From Defluviitaleaceae bacterium (lineage in GTDB: Bacteria; Bacillota; Clostridia; Lachnospirales; WRAX01): a stretch of 64,000 nt of DNA. Made by a program: the position numbers and the translations under genes. This document shows, piece after piece, positions 37,979 through 47,439 of the stretch. Location: assembly GCA_009779935.1 (NCBI GenBank), contig WRAX01000004.1:1-64000 (forward strand), written 5' to 3'. Under the pieces are notes generated by a model that worked only from the letters and a program-made list of their open reading frames with translations, was not told the origin of the DNA and ran no database searches. Numbering within the stretch: position 1 is the stretch's first letter; each line of letters begins with the position of its first letter.

Positions 37979-39401
37979 AATCGGCTGTCGTTTGGCGGTC
38001 GATACCTTCTTTTAACTTGCCCATAATATCAATGCCTGTTAGGGCTTCCACTGTTGATGGCAATGTGGCGATAATATCGGTAATATAACCCGAAACCTTG
38101 GCGGCACCGCCACCTTGGCCGCTTGTGCCACCATTGTCAATAACCACAATTTTTTCGGTTTTGCCCAATGGTTCTGCCACGTGTTTGGCAATTTCCGGCA
38201 AACGCTCTATAATCATTTGGGTAACGGCGGCATCGTTATACTGCTTAAATGCCTCCGCCTTTTTCATCATGGCTTCGGCTTCTGCCATGCCCCGTTCACG
38301 GGTAATTTCAGCTTCTGCCATACCTTGTGCCCGTTGGGATTCTGCAAGGGAATTACCTTCCATGCGTATGGCTTCCGCCCTTGCGGTGGCAACAGAAATT
38401 TCCTTATATTTTGCCACGTCCGCCTCTTTTTCAAGGCGGTATTTTTCTGCATCGGCTTGTTTGATGATGGTGGCTTCCAATTCTTTTTCTCTGCGCTTGG
38501 CTTCCTGCTCGGCTACCTCAATTTCCTTTTGCTTTTGCAAAACTTCTACCTGCATATTGGTTTCGGTAACTTCCCGCTTTACTTTGTTGGATTCGATTTC
38601 ATAAGCAAGGTCAGCAACCGCTTTGGAAGTTTCCTGTTCCTTACGGAAAGCTTGCACTTTAAGCTCCTTTACCTTTTGGGCTTCGGCAACTTGGGTTTCC
38701 GCTACAAGGCGAGCCTCTTCACCCAATCTGCTGGCTTCGGCAGTACGTATTTTGGTTTCCTTGGCAGCTTCGGCTTCGGCAATTTGGGCATCCCGCTTAA
38801 CTTCGGAAATGCGTTTTTTACCAAGGGCGGACAAATACCCGTTTTCATCAGAAATATCACGTATGGTAAAGGCTTTAATTTCCAGCCCCATCTCGGTCAA
38901 ATCCTGCGCTGCTGTGCCTTGCACTTCGCTGGCAAACTTGGTTCTGTCCCTGTAAATTTCTTCCACTGTCAGCATGGAGATAATTTCACGCAACTTACCT
39001 TCCAAAACATAACGGGAAATCTCTTCCACCACTGCAATTGTGCGGGATTCGCTACCGCGGTTAAACTGCTCCATGGCTGCTAAAATACTTTCTTTGTCGC
39101 TTTTAATTTTGATAACTGCCACACCATCAGCGGATATGGCAACGCCTTGGCTGGTCATTGCCCCGGCAATGCGCACCTCGATCTTCATATTCTCCAAAGA
39201 GATTTTGTCGGTACGCTCCAAAACAGGGATGACAAAACCGCCCCCGCCGGAAATTACCCGCTTCCGCAGGCCTGTAACGATCATGGCCTTGTCCTGCGGC
39301 ACTTTCTTCCAAAAGGATAGAAAGGTGAACAGGACAAGCAAAACCACGCCCAAAATGATACCGATAATAACAAGGGCTTCGCCCGTAATCCAATCTGGCA
39401 T
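37977..39401 (-). CDS. flotillin/SPFH family protein
   Basis: SPFH domain IVTGLRKRVISGGGGFVIPVLERTDKISLENMKIEV; long EAR-rich coiled coil. Confidence 0.93.
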   Translation of the reverse strand: MPDWITGEALVIIGIILGVVLLVLFTFLSFWKKVPQDKAMIVTGLRKRVISGGGGFVIPVLERTDKISLENMKIEVRIAGAMTSQGVAISADGVAVIKIKSDKESILAAMEQFNRGSESRTIAVVEEISRYVLEGKLREIISMLTVEEIYRDRTKFASEVQGTAAQDLTEMGLEIKAFTIRDISDENGYLSALGKKRISEVKRDAQIAEAEAAKETKIRTAEASRLGEEARLVAETQVAEAQKVKELKVQAFRKEQETSKAVADLAYEIESNKVKREVTETNMQVEVLQKQKEIEVAEQEAKRREKELEATIIKQADAEKYRLEKEADVAKYKEISVATARAEAIRMEGNSLAESQRAQGMAEAEITRERGMAEAEAMMKKAEAFKQYNDAAVTQMIIERLPEIAKHVAEPLGKTEKIVVIDNGGTSGQGGGAAKVSGYITDIIATLPSTVEALTGIDIMGKLKEGIDRQTTAD

Positions 39402-39617
39402 TTTATTACCTCCTTAAATTTATTCTATAATTCTTAAAACTTCACGCATGGGGCATCGTGGCTGCAATCCCGGGCAAAGTTGTATACCTGTCCGTCCAAC
39501 AGACCTATGCTGATGGCAAAATGTACGAAATTGTCTATCAATCTCCAATCAACATAATGCCAATGCTCGAAAGGGTGTTGAATAATTTCCTGTACATCAA
39601 TACCTCCTTCCTTGGAA

Positions 39618-40124
39618 TTATATTTTTTCCCTTACGTGATATGTGTTTCTTTCGATGTAAACAATTTCGACTTCTTTGTTACGCTCAATCCCTGCACCAT
39701 TTTCACTTTTGGCGGGACCGGACACGATTTTGTCATTAACCACATAGGTTATTTTGCCGAAACCGCCCTGTAAAATGGTCTCTGATACCTTGGCCGTTCT
39801 GCCAACCATGCTTTGTTTTTCGTGGGTATTAGTGTTTTGACGGCGCTGCAATGGCAAAAGGATAAATTTAAGTATGACAAAAGTTAACCCAAGCCCGCCA
39901 AGCCCGCCAATGCCGGCCGCACCCCACGGGCCGAAAATGGGATTAAAAATCAACCCAAGCCCGCCAAAGGCAGCAAAGAAAAGTGCGATAAATATGGGCT
40001 TAAAAGGGCTTGCTGCCCCTGCATCAAAATCCATACCGCTTGCCCCAAATGCCTGACCCAAAACCACCGAAAGCACCACAAAACCAGCACCGACGCCAAA
40101 AAATATGAAAAATAAGGTTGCCAT
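39618..40124 (-). CDS. NfeD-like membrane protein
   Basis: Gly-rich TM hairpins and OB-like KQSMVGRTAKVSETILQGGFGKITYVVND, upstream of flotillin. Confidence 0.8.
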   Translation of the reverse strand: MATLFFIFFGVGAGFVVLSVVLGQAFGASGMDFDAGAASPFKPIFIALFFAAFGGLGLIFNPIFGPWGAAGIGGLGGLGLTFVILKFILLPLQRRQNTNTHEKQSMVGRTAKVSETILQGGFGKITYVVNDKIVSGPAKSENGAGIERNKEVEIVYIERNTYHVREKI

Positions 40125-40168
40125 AATACCACCTCCCTTGTAGTTACAATTATTTTAACATTATTACG

Positions 40169-40197
40169 TTGACCTTGCAAGACAAAAATGGTATTAT
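40169..40197 (+). promoter_or_regulatory. sigma-A type promoter for pncB
   Basis: TTGACC, 17 bp, TATTAT. Confidence 0.55.
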
Positions 40198-40301
40198 TAT
40201 AATAACAATTTCGAGGGCAGTTTTGTTATTTGGAAAACTGCCATCAAGTGTAACCATGTTAAAAAACGCATATAAGACATATCGGTGAAAAGGGAGAAAA
40301 A

Positions 40302-41774
40302 ATGGATAAACGCAGCCTATTGACGGACTTTTACCAACTAACTATGATGCAGGCAAGGTTTAGGGCGGGGGATACCTGCCAAAACGCCATTTTTGACATG
40401 TTCATAAGGGAAAATCCCGGGGGCAACGGATTTTCAGTATTTGCGGGACTTGCCCAGTTTGTTGAATATATTGATAACTTGGGTTTTGATGGCGAAGATG
40501 TGGGTTATTTGCAGGGCTTGGGCATATTTGATGATGACTTTTTGGAGTACCTGCGGGAATTTCGCTTTACAGGTGACATATCAGCCATGGCAGAGGGGTC
40601 GGTGTTTTTTCCAACCGAGCCTGTGGTGATTGTAAAAGCCCCATTAATCCAAGCAAATTTTATTGAAACTGCTATGCTAAATATCCTTAACCATCAAAGC
40701 TTGATTGCCACCAAAGCCGCACGGGTATGCCATGCCGCAGGTGATGATGATGTGTTGGAATTCGGCTTACGGCGGGCGCAGGGAGCGGATGCAGGGGTTT
40801 TGGGCGCAAGGGCGGCAATTATCGGCGGCTGTGCCGCCACATCCAATGTTTTGGCGGGCAAAAAGTTTGGCTTGCCCTTGCGTGGCACCCACTCCCACTC
40901 CTGGGTAATGTCCTTTGATTGTGAATTAAAGGCCTTTCGTCAGTATGCCAACGCTTTTCCCGACAAATGTATTTTGTTGGTGGATACATTTGATACAATA
41001 AATTCGGGCGTTCCCAATGCCATTAAGGTGTTTGGAGAGATGCGGGCGAAGGGTGTAAAGCTTCAAAACTACGGCATTCGTCTCGATTCGGGTGATTTGG
41101 CGTATTTATCTAAGATTGCAAGGCAGATGCTGGATGATGCAGGCTATAAAGACGCAAGAATAAGTGCATCCAGTGATCTGGATGAGGATTTGATACAATC
41201 CCTAAAATTGCAGGGGGCAAAAATTGACGTGTGGGGAGTGGGTACCCGCCTAATCACATCCATGCAGGCACCTGCCATGGGCGGGGTGTACAAACTGGTA
41301 GCGGCGGAGGAAGATGGGCGCATGATGCCCAAGATTAAACTGTCGGAAAACCCTGCAAAAGTCACTATTCCGGGGAAAAAGAAGGTGTGGCGCATTTATG
41401 ATGCCAACCATAATAAAATTAAAGCGGACCTTATAATGCTTGTGGAGGAAACCCTGAATACAGGCAAAAACCTAACCTTATTCGACCCAAAAGACCCTTG
41501 GAAAAAAATGCACTTAACCGCCGGGGAATACTATGCCAAAGAATTGTTGCAACCGATTTTTGAAGCCGGCAAACAGGTCTACCAATCTCCATCCACACTG
41601 GAAATACGGGATTTTTGCCGTAACGAACAGCAAAGCCTGTGGGACGAGCATCGCCGGCTGGTTAACCCCCATGTGATGCCTGTAGATTTATCGCAAAAAC
41701 TATATGACTTAAAGCAGAAAATGTTGCACGAATCCCGTAAAGACATGGGCGAAACCCCGTCATCTTGGCTATAA
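40302..41774 (+). CDS. pncB: nicotinate phosphoribosyltransferase
   Basis: LLTDFYQLTMMQARF, GTHSHSWVMSFD, LLVDTFDT, GIRLDSGDLAYLSK, GVGTRLITS. Confidence 0.96.
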   Translation: MDKRSLLTDFYQLTMMQARFRAGDTCQNAIFDMFIRENPGGNGFSVFAGLAQFVEYIDNLGFDGEDVGYLQGLGIFDDDFLEYLREFRFTGDISAMAEGSVFFPTEPVVIVKAPLIQANFIETAMLNILNHQSLIATKAARVCHAAGDDDVLEFGLRRAQGADAGVLGARAAIIGGCAATSNVLAGKKFGLPLRGTHSHSWVMSFDCELKAFRQYANAFPDKCILLVDTFDTINSGVPNAIKVFGEMRAKGVKLQNYGIRLDSGDLAYLSKIARQMLDDAGYKDARISASSDLDEDLIQSLKLQGAKIDVWGVGTRLITSMQAPAMGGVYKLVAAEEDGRMMPKIKLSENPAKVTIPGKKKVWRIYDANHNKIKADLIMLVEETLNTGKNLTLFDPKDPWKKMHLTAGEYYAKELLQPIFEAGKQVYQSPSTLEIRDFCRNEQQSLWDEHRRLVNPHVMPVDLSQKLYDLKQKMLHESRKDMGETPSSWL

Positions 41775-41791
41775 TTCGGAGGAGAGTTACT

Positions 41792-42547
41792 ATGAAAGAT
41801 AAAGTTTTGCAACTAACCGAAATCATTAAAAATAGCACAAATACAGTGTTTTTTGGTGGGGCAGGGGTATCCACAGAAAGTAATATACCCGACTTTCGTT
41901 CTGAAAAGGGCCTGTACAGTGCGCAGGAAAAATATGGATATACACCTGAGGAGCTTTTAAGCCACAACTGCTTCAAACATATGACAGAGCTGTTTTTTCG
42001 GTACTACAAAGAAAATATGATTTACATGGATGCCCTGCCAAATCCCGCCCACAAGGCGTTGGCGTGGATGGAAGCTTCCGGAAAACTTTCCTGTGTTATT
42101 ACCCAAAATGTGGATGGTTTGCATCAAATGGCGGGTAGCAAAAATGTATTGGAGCTGCATGGGGCAAACGACCGCCAATACTGTGTAAAATGCAACAAAA
42201 AATATGATTTGATGTATATTTTGTATCAGGGTAATTGTGACGGTTTTATCCCCAAATGCGCCTGTGGGGGCGTTGTGCGCCCCGATGTGGTGCTGTATGG
42301 CGAAGGGCTTGATAATGATGTTACCAGCAGTGCCGTAAGTGCAATTAGGCGGGCAGAATGCTTGATTGTTGGCGGTACATCCCTTGCTGTATACCCCGCC
42401 GCCGGGCTTATTGAATACTTGCCGGAAAACGGTACCTTGGTGTTGATAAATAAAAGCACCACCCCCTATGATGACCACGCAGACCTGATAATTAGGGAAA
42501 ATATCGGCGAAGTGTTGGGGATGGTGCAATTAAAATTACAAATTTAG
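41792..42547 (+). CDS. Sir2-family NAD-dependent deacylase
   Basis: FFGGAGVSTESNIPDFRSEKGLY, TQNVDGLHQMAG, ELHGA, CxxC zinc ligands, VVLYGE, GGTSLAVYPA. Confidence 0.96.
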   Translation: MKDKVLQLTEIIKNSTNTVFFGGAGVSTESNIPDFRSEKGLYSAQEKYGYTPEELLSHNCFKHMTELFFRYYKENMIYMDALPNPAHKALAWMEASGKLSCVITQNVDGLHQMAGSKNVLELHGANDRQYCVKCNKKYDLMYILYQGNCDGFIPKCACGGVVRPDVVLYGEGLDNDVTSSAVSAIRRAECLIVGGTSLAVYPAAGLIEYLPENGTLVLINKSTTPYDDHADLIIRENIGEVLGMVQLKLQI

Positions 42548-44446
42548 GAAATCCTGCTCGTTTATAATAGGAACGCCCAAATCTTGGGCTTTTTTATTTT
42601 TTGAGGAGGAGGATTGGGTGTCGTTATTTATCAGATAATCCGTTTTTTTGGACACGGAACCGGCCACCTTGCCCCCCAACCCCTCAATATGGTCGGTTAG
42701 AGCTTTGCGGTTTGCAAAATGCTCCAAATCGCCTGTAATCACAAAGGTTTTGCCCGCTATTGCTGGGTTGTGTGATTGCCTTGCTGCGACTGAGATGGTG
42801 ATATGATTAAGGGTGTTGTCCACAATTTGAGCATTTTGCGGGTTGGAAAAATAATTGTGTATACTGTCTGCCATAATGCTGCCAAAGCCGTCAATTTCCA
42901 CAATATCCTCGGGCATTGCATTGCGGATTACTGCAAAGTCATGGTTAAAATGCAGACACAAAGCTTTTGCACTGGAAAGGCCCACATTATCAATGCCAAG
43001 GGCGTAAATAAAGTTTGCCAGCTCCATGGTTTTGGACTTTTCGATAGCCGCCACCAAATTAGTAAAGGAGCGTTCCCCAAAACCCTCCAACCCCTTAATT
43101 TGCTCCTCGAAGCCTTCCAGTTTGTAAATATCACTAAAATTAACCAAAAAACCCAGCTGTATAAATTTTTCGATGGTTTTTTCGCTTAACCCCTCGATAT
43201 TTGCCCCGTCCCTACCTACATAGTGGACGATGGAGCGTGCAACCCTTGCCGTACAGGCAACATTGCTGCAATGCAGGGTTTTAACGCCCTTTTCATCCTG
43301 TATATGGGTTGGGTGGGTGCACACAGGGCAGGTGATGGGATGACCCCCAAACCCGCTTTTGGTAAAGTTTTCGGCAATTTGGGGGATTATCATATTGGCT
43401 TTGTAAACAGATATTTCATCACCAATGCCAAGCTCGAGGGATTCTGCAATGGATAGATTGTGCAAGCTGGCACGCTGTACAGTACTACCCTCGATATCTA
43501 CAGGCTCAAAAATAGCGATGGGGTTGATTAGGCCTGTGCGGGATGTGTTCCAATCAATACCCAAAAGGTGGGTTTTCGCCAACTGGTCCGCCCACTTAAA
43601 AGCTAGCGAATCCCTCGGGAATTTGCTGGTAGACCCTAAGGAGACGCTGTATCCCACATCATCGTAGGTAAGCACTAGCCCGTCAGTGGCGTAATCCATC
43701 TTGTCCACGCTTTGTTTGAATCGTTTCACTGCGTCTGCCACGTTTTGGGTATTTACCAAATCGTAATCCGCCATAGCAAAGCCTTGAATTTCGAGGAATT
43801 TTAAGCTTTCATTTTTATTAATAAAATTAGGGCCATCAAGGATGGCAAAGGCAAAATAATCCACCTTGCGGCTGGCGGAAATACGGCTGTTTAGCTGGCG
43901 AATGGTGCCGGCGCACAGGTTGCGTGGGTTTTTGTACTTTTCGCCTTCCATTGCATTATTTATGCGTTCAAATTCGGTAAAACTAATAACTGCCTCGCCA
44001 CGCACCGCCAAATTGCCCTTAAAATCAATCTCCCTTGGGATGTTGCGGAAGAATTTGGCGTTATGGGTTACATCCTCACCAATCTGCCCATTTCCACGGG
44101 TTAAAGCCTGTGCCAACATACCGTTTTCATATTTTAGCACAATGGTTAGCCCATCCAGCTTCCATGAAAGGATGCCATCATGGTCTGTTAAAAAACTTTC
44201 CAACTTGGCAATTTCCTTGGTTTTGTCAAGGGACAGCAAGGGCGTGTCGTGGCGCACCTTTTTAAGGTTTGATATTACCTGATAACCCACCTTTTGAGTG
44301 GGGGAATTTTCCAAAACCACACCGCTGCCGGCTTCCAATGTTAAAAGTTCGTCATACAAACGGTCGTATTCAAAATCCGACATAATTTCGGCATTATTTT
44401 CGTATGCGGCTGTTGCCTTGTTCAAAATTTCTATAAGCTCATTCAT
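42536..44446 (-). CDS. ligA: NAD-dependent DNA ligase
   Basis: WKLDGLTIVLKYENGMLAQALTRGNGQIGEDVTHNAK, Zn finger CPVCTHPTHIQDEKGVKTLHCSNVAC, BRCT end. Confidence 0.95.
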   Translation of the reverse strand: MNELIEILNKATAAYENNAEIMSDFEYDRLYDELLTLEAGSGVVLENSPTQKVGYQVISNLKKVRHDTPLLSLDKTKEIAKLESFLTDHDGILSWKLDGLTIVLKYENGMLAQALTRGNGQIGEDVTHNAKFFRNIPREIDFKGNLAVRGEAVISFTEFERINNAMEGEKYKNPRNLCAGTIRQLNSRISASRKVDYFAFAILDGPNFINKNESLKFLEIQGFAMADYDLVNTQNVADAVKRFKQSVDKMDYATDGLVLTYDDVGYSVSLGSTSKFPRDSLAFKWADQLAKTHLLGIDWNTSRTGLINPIAIFEPVDIEGSTVQRASLHNLSIAESLELGIGDEISVYKANMIIPQIAENFTKSGFGGHPITCPVCTHPTHIQDEKGVKTLHCSNVACTARVARSIVHYVGRDGANIEGLSEKTIEKFIQLGFLVNFSDIYKLEGFEEQIKGLEGFGERSFTNLVAAIEKSKTMELANFIYALGIDNVGLSSAKALCLHFNHDFAVIRNAMPEDIVEIDGFGSIMADSIHNYFSNPQNAQIVDNTLNHITISVAARQSHNPAIAGKTFVITGDLEHFANRKALTDHIEGLGGKVAGSVSKKTDYLINNDTQSSSSKNKKAQDLGVPIINEQDFLNL

Positions 44447-44512
44447 CCGTGTCATAATTTACCTCCCATAACATTATACCACAAGGATAAACTGTTGAAA
44501 AGGAGTGATTTT

Positions 44513-44671
44513 ATGCCCAAGAAAAATTATCCAATTCCCGGCAATGTGAACGCAAATGCCGTGCCGGCAAACGAGCAAACAGGGGCAAAACCCAATTTGG
44601 ATTATGACCCCCATTTGGAAAAGCATTTGAATGAGCAGATGCAAAAACGCAAACGGGATACGTTTTTGTAA
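44513..44671 (+). CDS. small hydrophilic protein, 52 aa
   Basis: AAGGAGTGATTTTATG start; MPKKNYPIPGNVNANAVPANEQTGAKPNLDYDPHLEKHLNEQMQKRKRDTFL. Confidence 0.6.
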   Translation: MPKKNYPIPGNVNANAVPANEQTGAKPNLDYDPHLEKHLNEQMQKRKRDTFL

Positions 44672-44678
44672 ATTTTGC

Positions 44679-44707
44679 TTGACAGCCCGCCTGTACTGTG
44701 GTAGTAT
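44679..44707 (+). promoter_or_regulatory. sigma-A type promoter for riboswitch-folT-like gene
   Basis: TTGACA, 17 bp, TAGTAT. Confidence 0.75.
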
Positions 44708-44712
44708 TTGGA

Positions 44713-44819
44713 TGTCAGAGTAGAAAACATGCGTTAAGTGCCGTTGGATGGGAGGTTGCCAACGGACGAAGGTTGCGGGCTTGCCAGTAGCTGCGATATG
44801 TTTTCGCATCCGCTGCCAC
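44713..44819 (+). ncRNA. tetrahydrofolate (THF) riboswitch
   Basis: AGAGTAG...GCGTTAAGTG...ATGGGAGGTTG...GACGAAGG...GCATCCGCTGCCA; P2 GAAAACAT/ATGTTTTC, P3 CCGTTGG/CCAACGG perfect, P1 TGTCAG/CTGCCA with one mismatch. Confidence 0.88.
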
Positions 44820-44876
44820 TAAAAGGAAAAAATTACAAGCTTCCTTTGTGGCATAACCATATAGGAGGCTTTTTAT

Positions 44877-46277
44877 ATGAAAATCAAAACAATTAAGGCG
44901 GTTATTGCCGCCCTGTCCCTGTTGATTGCGGCAAGTTTTTTTGTGCCGCTGGTAAGCACCCATTATGCAACTGTGGTGCTGGATGGGGAAGCCCTGCACA
45001 TTAACAACAATGTGGCAAATAATATCCAAAACGCCACAACCAATGCCGAAGGCAACCTGCCCACCATGAATATTTTAGGCGAACAAACCCAGCTAACTAC
45101 CGAAATAATAGAGTCGGTGCATGTGGTGGTGGAGCATTTAAGTCCCCTGCAAATTGCAACACAGGCACATTTCCCCTTTGAATCTACATATCCCGTGGTT
45201 TTTCTGCTGTTGGTTTTCCCGATAGTTGTGCTGGCCTTGGTTTTTACTAAACTGCCTTTCAAAAGGCTGATGCTACCTGCATTTGTGGGGATACTTGCCA
45301 TGACGGCGTTTAATGTGCATTTTGGCGTGGACTTTCACGCAAATTCAGGCACGGCGGTGCTTTTTTGGCCTTTGGCTATCACTTACGCAATCCTGCTTTT
45401 TGTAATTTTTCTTGGCATACTAGCAAACAAAGAAATACCACCTATTGAAAATGTTATACCAAATTACACCGCTACCCAGCGCACTGTAATAATAGGCATA
45501 ATGCTGGGCTTTTCGCTGGTTATAAGCCTTGTAGCCTCCATCACCATCCCTATTGGCGGCGTGCCCATGGTGCGTATTAGCTTTGCCGGCATTTTCCACA
45601 ATGTGGTGGCCATTTTGTTTGGGCCGTTTTTTGGCGGCGTGCAACGGGCGGCGGCTGATTTGCTCGTACACTTTATCCGCCCATTGGGGGCGTATTTGTG
45701 GCCAATTACGGTGGTTGCCTTCCTTCGTGGTTTTACCATTGGTTGGCTGTGGTTAAAAGTGCGCAATGTACCGCCAAAGGTTTATTCCATAGCATATACA
45801 GCTGTTTTTGGTTTATTTTTCGTTTTTGGTATGGTAAACCTAATCGCTGTTAATATCTTCCCGGATTCGGCTTACACTGCAATTATCACACCAAACCTGC
45901 CAAATCCCGATAATACTTTCATCATTCCCCACATAACATCCATTGGCTTTATGGGTGCTGGCATAATAGGGCTTGTGCCCCAGCTGGTAATTTATTTGGT
46001 AACCAAAAAAAGTGGAAATACAGCGTTTTACAGCCGCTTTATCAAGTTGATGGTGGCAATTGTGGTGCCTGGTTTGTTTTTTAACTGGCTAAACACAGTA
46101 ATCCTTGTTTTTACAGTTATTGGACCCGCCACCCGTGCGGCAGGTTTTATGTATTTTTGGCTACCCCGCTTTTTTGAAGAATTAACAACCGGCTTGATTG
46201 TAACCTACGCCTTTACCATGCTTATGGAGGTGTACGAGTTGGCAATGAAGCGGAAATTGGTACAAAATATGGGGTGA
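44877..46277 (+). CDS. FolT-like ECF transporter S component with extended N- and C-terminal membrane regions
   Basis: SITIPIGGVPMVRISFAGIFHNVVAILFGPFFGGVQRAAADLLVHFIRPLGAYLWPITVVAFLRGFTIGW; THF riboswitch upstream. Confidence 0.75.
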   Translation: MKIKTIKAVIAALSLLIAASFFVPLVSTHYATVVLDGEALHINNNVANNIQNATTNAEGNLPTMNILGEQTQLTTEIIESVHVVVEHLSPLQIATQAHFPFESTYPVVFLLLVFPIVVLALVFTKLPFKRLMLPAFVGILAMTAFNVHFGVDFHANSGTAVLFWPLAITYAILLFVIFLGILANKEIPPIENVIPNYTATQRTVIIGIMLGFSLVISLVASITIPIGGVPMVRISFAGIFHNVVAILFGPFFGGVQRAAADLLVHFIRPLGAYLWPITVVAFLRGFTIGWLWLKVRNVPPKVYSIAYTAVFGLFFVFGMVNLIAVNIFPDSAYTAIITPNLPNPDNTFIIPHITSIGFMGAGIIGLVPQLVIYLVTKKSGNTAFYSRFIKLMVAIVVPGLFFNWLNTVILVFTVIGPATRAAGFMYFWLPRFFEELTTGLIVTYAFTMLMEVYELAMKRKLVQNMG

Positions 46278-46282
46278 TAAGT

Positions 46283-47185
46283 TTGAAAAAGCTGGCATTA
46301 ATTTACAACCCATTTTCCGGCGGGCGAACTTTTAAGGGAGAGCTGGATGTGTATGCCGCAGCCTTGCAGGCAAGCGGATTTCTGGTGCAACCCTTCCGCT
46401 TGGATGGCAGTATGCAACTTAGTAAGTTTGTGGCGCAAATTGGGCATTTTGATATGGTTGCAGTGTCCGGCGGGGATGGCACAATAAATTCGGTGGTTAA
46501 TGAGCTTGTAACTTGCAGCATTGACGTTCCGCTGGCAATTATTCCCAGCGGAACTGCCAATGACTTTGCCCGTTTTATCGGCATGGATGTGGGGGCGCAA
46601 GCCTTTGCAGATGCGGTAAGCGGCGGAAATACAGTGCTTGCCGATATTGGCCAGGCAAATGATAAGCATTTTATCAATGTGTGCGGGGCAGGGCTTTTTA
46701 CGCAAGTTTCCCAAAAAGTAAACGAAAATTTAAAGACCACCTTGGGCAAGCTGGCCTATTATATCAAAAGCTTAGAAGAAATTCCTAATTTTTACCCTAT
46801 GTGGGTGCGCATTACCAATTCCAAAAAAGTACAGGAGTTGGATATTTTCCTGTTTTTAGCACTTAACACGGCGGGCACCGGGGGCTTTCCACGCCTTGCC
46901 CCGGGTGCCTCTATCAGCGATGGCTTGCTGGATTTTGTCGCTGTTAAAGCCTGCAATATGGTGGATTTGGGTAAGTTGTTCATCAAAATCCTACGCCAAT
47001 CAGATTTTTTAAGTGACCCCAATATACTGTATTTCCAAGACAGTTTTGTGAAGGTTGAACTACTGTCCCTTAACCCCAATTACGAAACTTGTGATATTGA
47101 TGGGGAGCGTGGTCCAAAATTGCCCGTGGAAATACACAATATTTCCAAAAAAATCCAGCTTGTTGTGCCAAGGGGGTTTTGTTAG
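46283..47185 (+). CDS. diacylglycerol kinase/YegS-type lipid kinase (TTG start, or GTG 46274)
   Basis: LALIYNPFSGG, VSGGDGTINSVVNEL, IIPSGTANDFAR, CDIDGE. Confidence 0.93.
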   Translation: MKKLALIYNPFSGGRTFKGELDVYAAALQASGFLVQPFRLDGSMQLSKFVAQIGHFDMVAVSGGDGTINSVVNELVTCSIDVPLAIIPSGTANDFARFIGMDVGAQAFADAVSGGNTVLADIGQANDKHFINVCGAGLFTQVSQKVNENLKTTLGKLAYYIKSLEEIPNFYPMWVRITNSKKVQELDIFLFLALNTAGTGGFPRLAPGASISDGLLDFVAVKACNMVDLGKLFIKILRQSDFLSDPNILYFQDSFVKVELLSLNPNYETCDIDGERGPKLPVEIHNISKKIQLVVPRGFC

Positions 47186-47208
47186 GGCGAGACCAAAAGT
47201 TCCTCGCC

Positions 47209-47424
47209 TTATGTTTTTAGGGTTTTTTGTTTGTTTTGCAACATTTTTAAGGCTTTACCCGCACGGGTTTCCCGGGTTGCGGCTTGTTTTGCGCCACCAA
47301 CCCAGTCACAATACCCACGCTTGTAACCATCGGTTAGGCTATCAAAGAAATGTCTTGCTTCTATGTCATCTTCCATAACCCGAGCAAGCTCTGCAGGTAC
47401 AACCACTTCTTTTGGTTTCTCCAT
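47209..47424 (-). CDS. YdeI/OmpD-associated family small protein
   Basis: VVVPAELARVMEDDIEARHFFDSLTDGYKRGYCDWVGGAKQAATRETRAGKALKMLQ. Confidence 0.75.
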   Translation of the reverse strand: MEKPKEVVVPAELARVMEDDIEARHFFDSLTDGYKRGYCDWVGGAKQAATRETRAGKALKMLQNKQKTLKT

Positions 47425-47439
47425 AACACTCTCCTCAAT

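Noticed and set aside
38115-39083. 322-aa forward ORF
   Set aside because: Antisense to the clear flotillin gene; low-complexity translation typical of reverse-complement shadow ORFs.
39458-39739. 93-aa forward ORF upstream of flotillin
   Set aside because: No SD or family match; overlaps the NfeD gene on the opposite strand.
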